Shown here piece by piece: positions 6,927 to 7,411 of a stretch of DNA of 7,411 nucleotides. The translations under genes were made by a program, and so were the position numbers. Below the pieces are notes generated by a model. The model was not told the DNA's origin and did no database searches. It was given only the letters and a program-made list of their open reading frames with translations. Origin of the DNA: Zymomonas sp. (GTDB taxonomy: Bacteria > Pseudomonadota > Alphaproteobacteria > Sphingomonadales > Sphingomonadaceae); NCBI RefSeq assembly GCF_020216885.1, contig NZ_JAIWON010000147.1, positions 1-7,411 on the forward strand. The letters run 5' to 3'. The stretch's first letter is position 1; each line of letters starts with the position of its first letter.

Positions 6927-6933
6927 AGAATAT
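6917..6933 (-). repeat. 17-base direct repeat, copy 2 (after pstS)
   Basis: This is identical to the copy at 4033-4017. It begins 2 bases past the pstS stop codon and contributes the 5' arm of the hairpin in this gap. Confidence 0.6.
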
Positions 6934-6935
6934 AC

Positions 6936-7411
6936 CTATCGGGCAGCGTTATAGACAGCTTTCCCGTTAATTTGAATGTTCGATCCCCATTGCTGGCGGA
7001 TGAACGTCTTCACTTCTTTCGGTAATGGCGCATAGTCAAGAGATAAAGCATCCTGATCGCCATTCTGATATCCCCAATCAAAGAATTCTAGGATTTTAGC
7101 CGTGACTTCAGGCTTGCTTGGGGTGCGATGTAAAAGAATATAAGTCGTCGAAACGATGGGCCAGCTTTCTGCACCTCTCTGATCCAGAAGGGAAATATTA
7201 TTACCAGCCGCATGCGTCCAATCAGCCGAAGCCGAAGCCGCTTTGAAACTTTCGGTGGAAGGATGCGGGAAACGGCCATCATGATTGGCAATTAAAGCAT
7301 AAGGCACCGTGCTTTGACGGGTATAAGCATATTCGACATAGCCGATTGAACCGATTGTCTGTTTAACAAAGGCGGCTACTCCATCATTGCCTTTACCACC
7401 AAGACCAATCG
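6936..7411 (-). CDS. pstS: Phosphate-binding periplasmic protein PstS, C-terminal part
   Basis: PstS binds phosphate in the periplasm and hands it to PstC-PstA. The frame is open from the right edge to a TAG at 6938-6936, giving 157 complete residues, so the start, signal peptide and most ligand residues lie outside the window. Visible family features are GLGGKGNDGVAAFVKQTIGS, SIGYVEYAY, the SWPIVSTTYILLH strand, ILEFFDWGYQNG, LDYAPLPKEV and a final WGSNIQINGKAVYNAAR. All line up with the C-terminal lobe of E. coli PstS. The GTG at 7307 is internal and is not a start. pstC follows after 94 bases, and the operon promoter must lie beyond the right edge. Confidence 0.95.
   Translation of the reverse strand, partial: IGLGGKGNDGVAAFVKQTIGSIGYVEYAYTRQSTVPYALIANHDGRFPHPSTESFKAASASADWTHAAGNNISLLDQRGAESWPIVSTTYILLHRTPSKPEVTAKILEFFDWGYQNGDQDALSLDYAPLPKEVKTFIRQQWGSNIQINGKAVYNAAR

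Noticed and set aside
6936..7307. Separate gene starting at the GTG at 7307
   Set aside because: The frame is open and clearly PstS-like all the way to the right edge, so this is an internal codon.

Overview
The window looks like chromosomal core sequence of an alphaproteobacterium, most likely a sphingomonad of moderate GC content; Zymomonas mobilis is my best guess. The guess rests on the alphaproteobacterial form of ParC and on the unusually AT-rich intergenic DNA. No species marker was searched. Every gene I can support lies on the minus strand, so the transcriptional order runs from the right edge to the left edge.

Right part (7411 down to 4071): the high-affinity phosphate uptake operon pstS (3' part only), pstC, pstA, pstB. 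PstS captures phosphate in the periplasm, PstC and PstA form the inner-membrane channel, and PstB is the ATPase. pstC and pstA are 8 bases apart, and pstA and pstB overlap by one base (TAATG). The 97-base pstS-pstC gap holds an inverted repeat and a possible 13-codon leader ORF that overlaps the pstC start. No phoU follows pstB. Two terminator-like hairpins close the operon instead.

Middle (4070 to 3051): purC (SAICAR synthase, purine synthesis). Its leader holds a possible promoter, a duplicated 10-mer and a small hairpin followed by a U-rich tract just ahead of the Shine-Dalgarno sequence, which could act as an attenuator.

Between purC and parC (3050 to 2651): 400 bases with no intact recognisable gene. 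There is a 33-codon hydrophobic stretch in frame behind the purC stop, a probable frameshifted coding remnant, and an extended -10 promoter candidate that could serve parC.

Left part: parC (topoisomerase IV subunit A, full length), then a very AT-rich spacer, then the first 51 codons of a gene that runs off the left edge and may begin a PAS-like sensory domain.

I saw no mobile element, CRISPR array, tRNA or rRNA. I did not find a clearly new system. The most interesting material is regulatory: the purC leader, the reused GGCTGTTTGT hairpin arm around the pst genes, the pstC leader ORF, and the decayed DNA between purC and parC.
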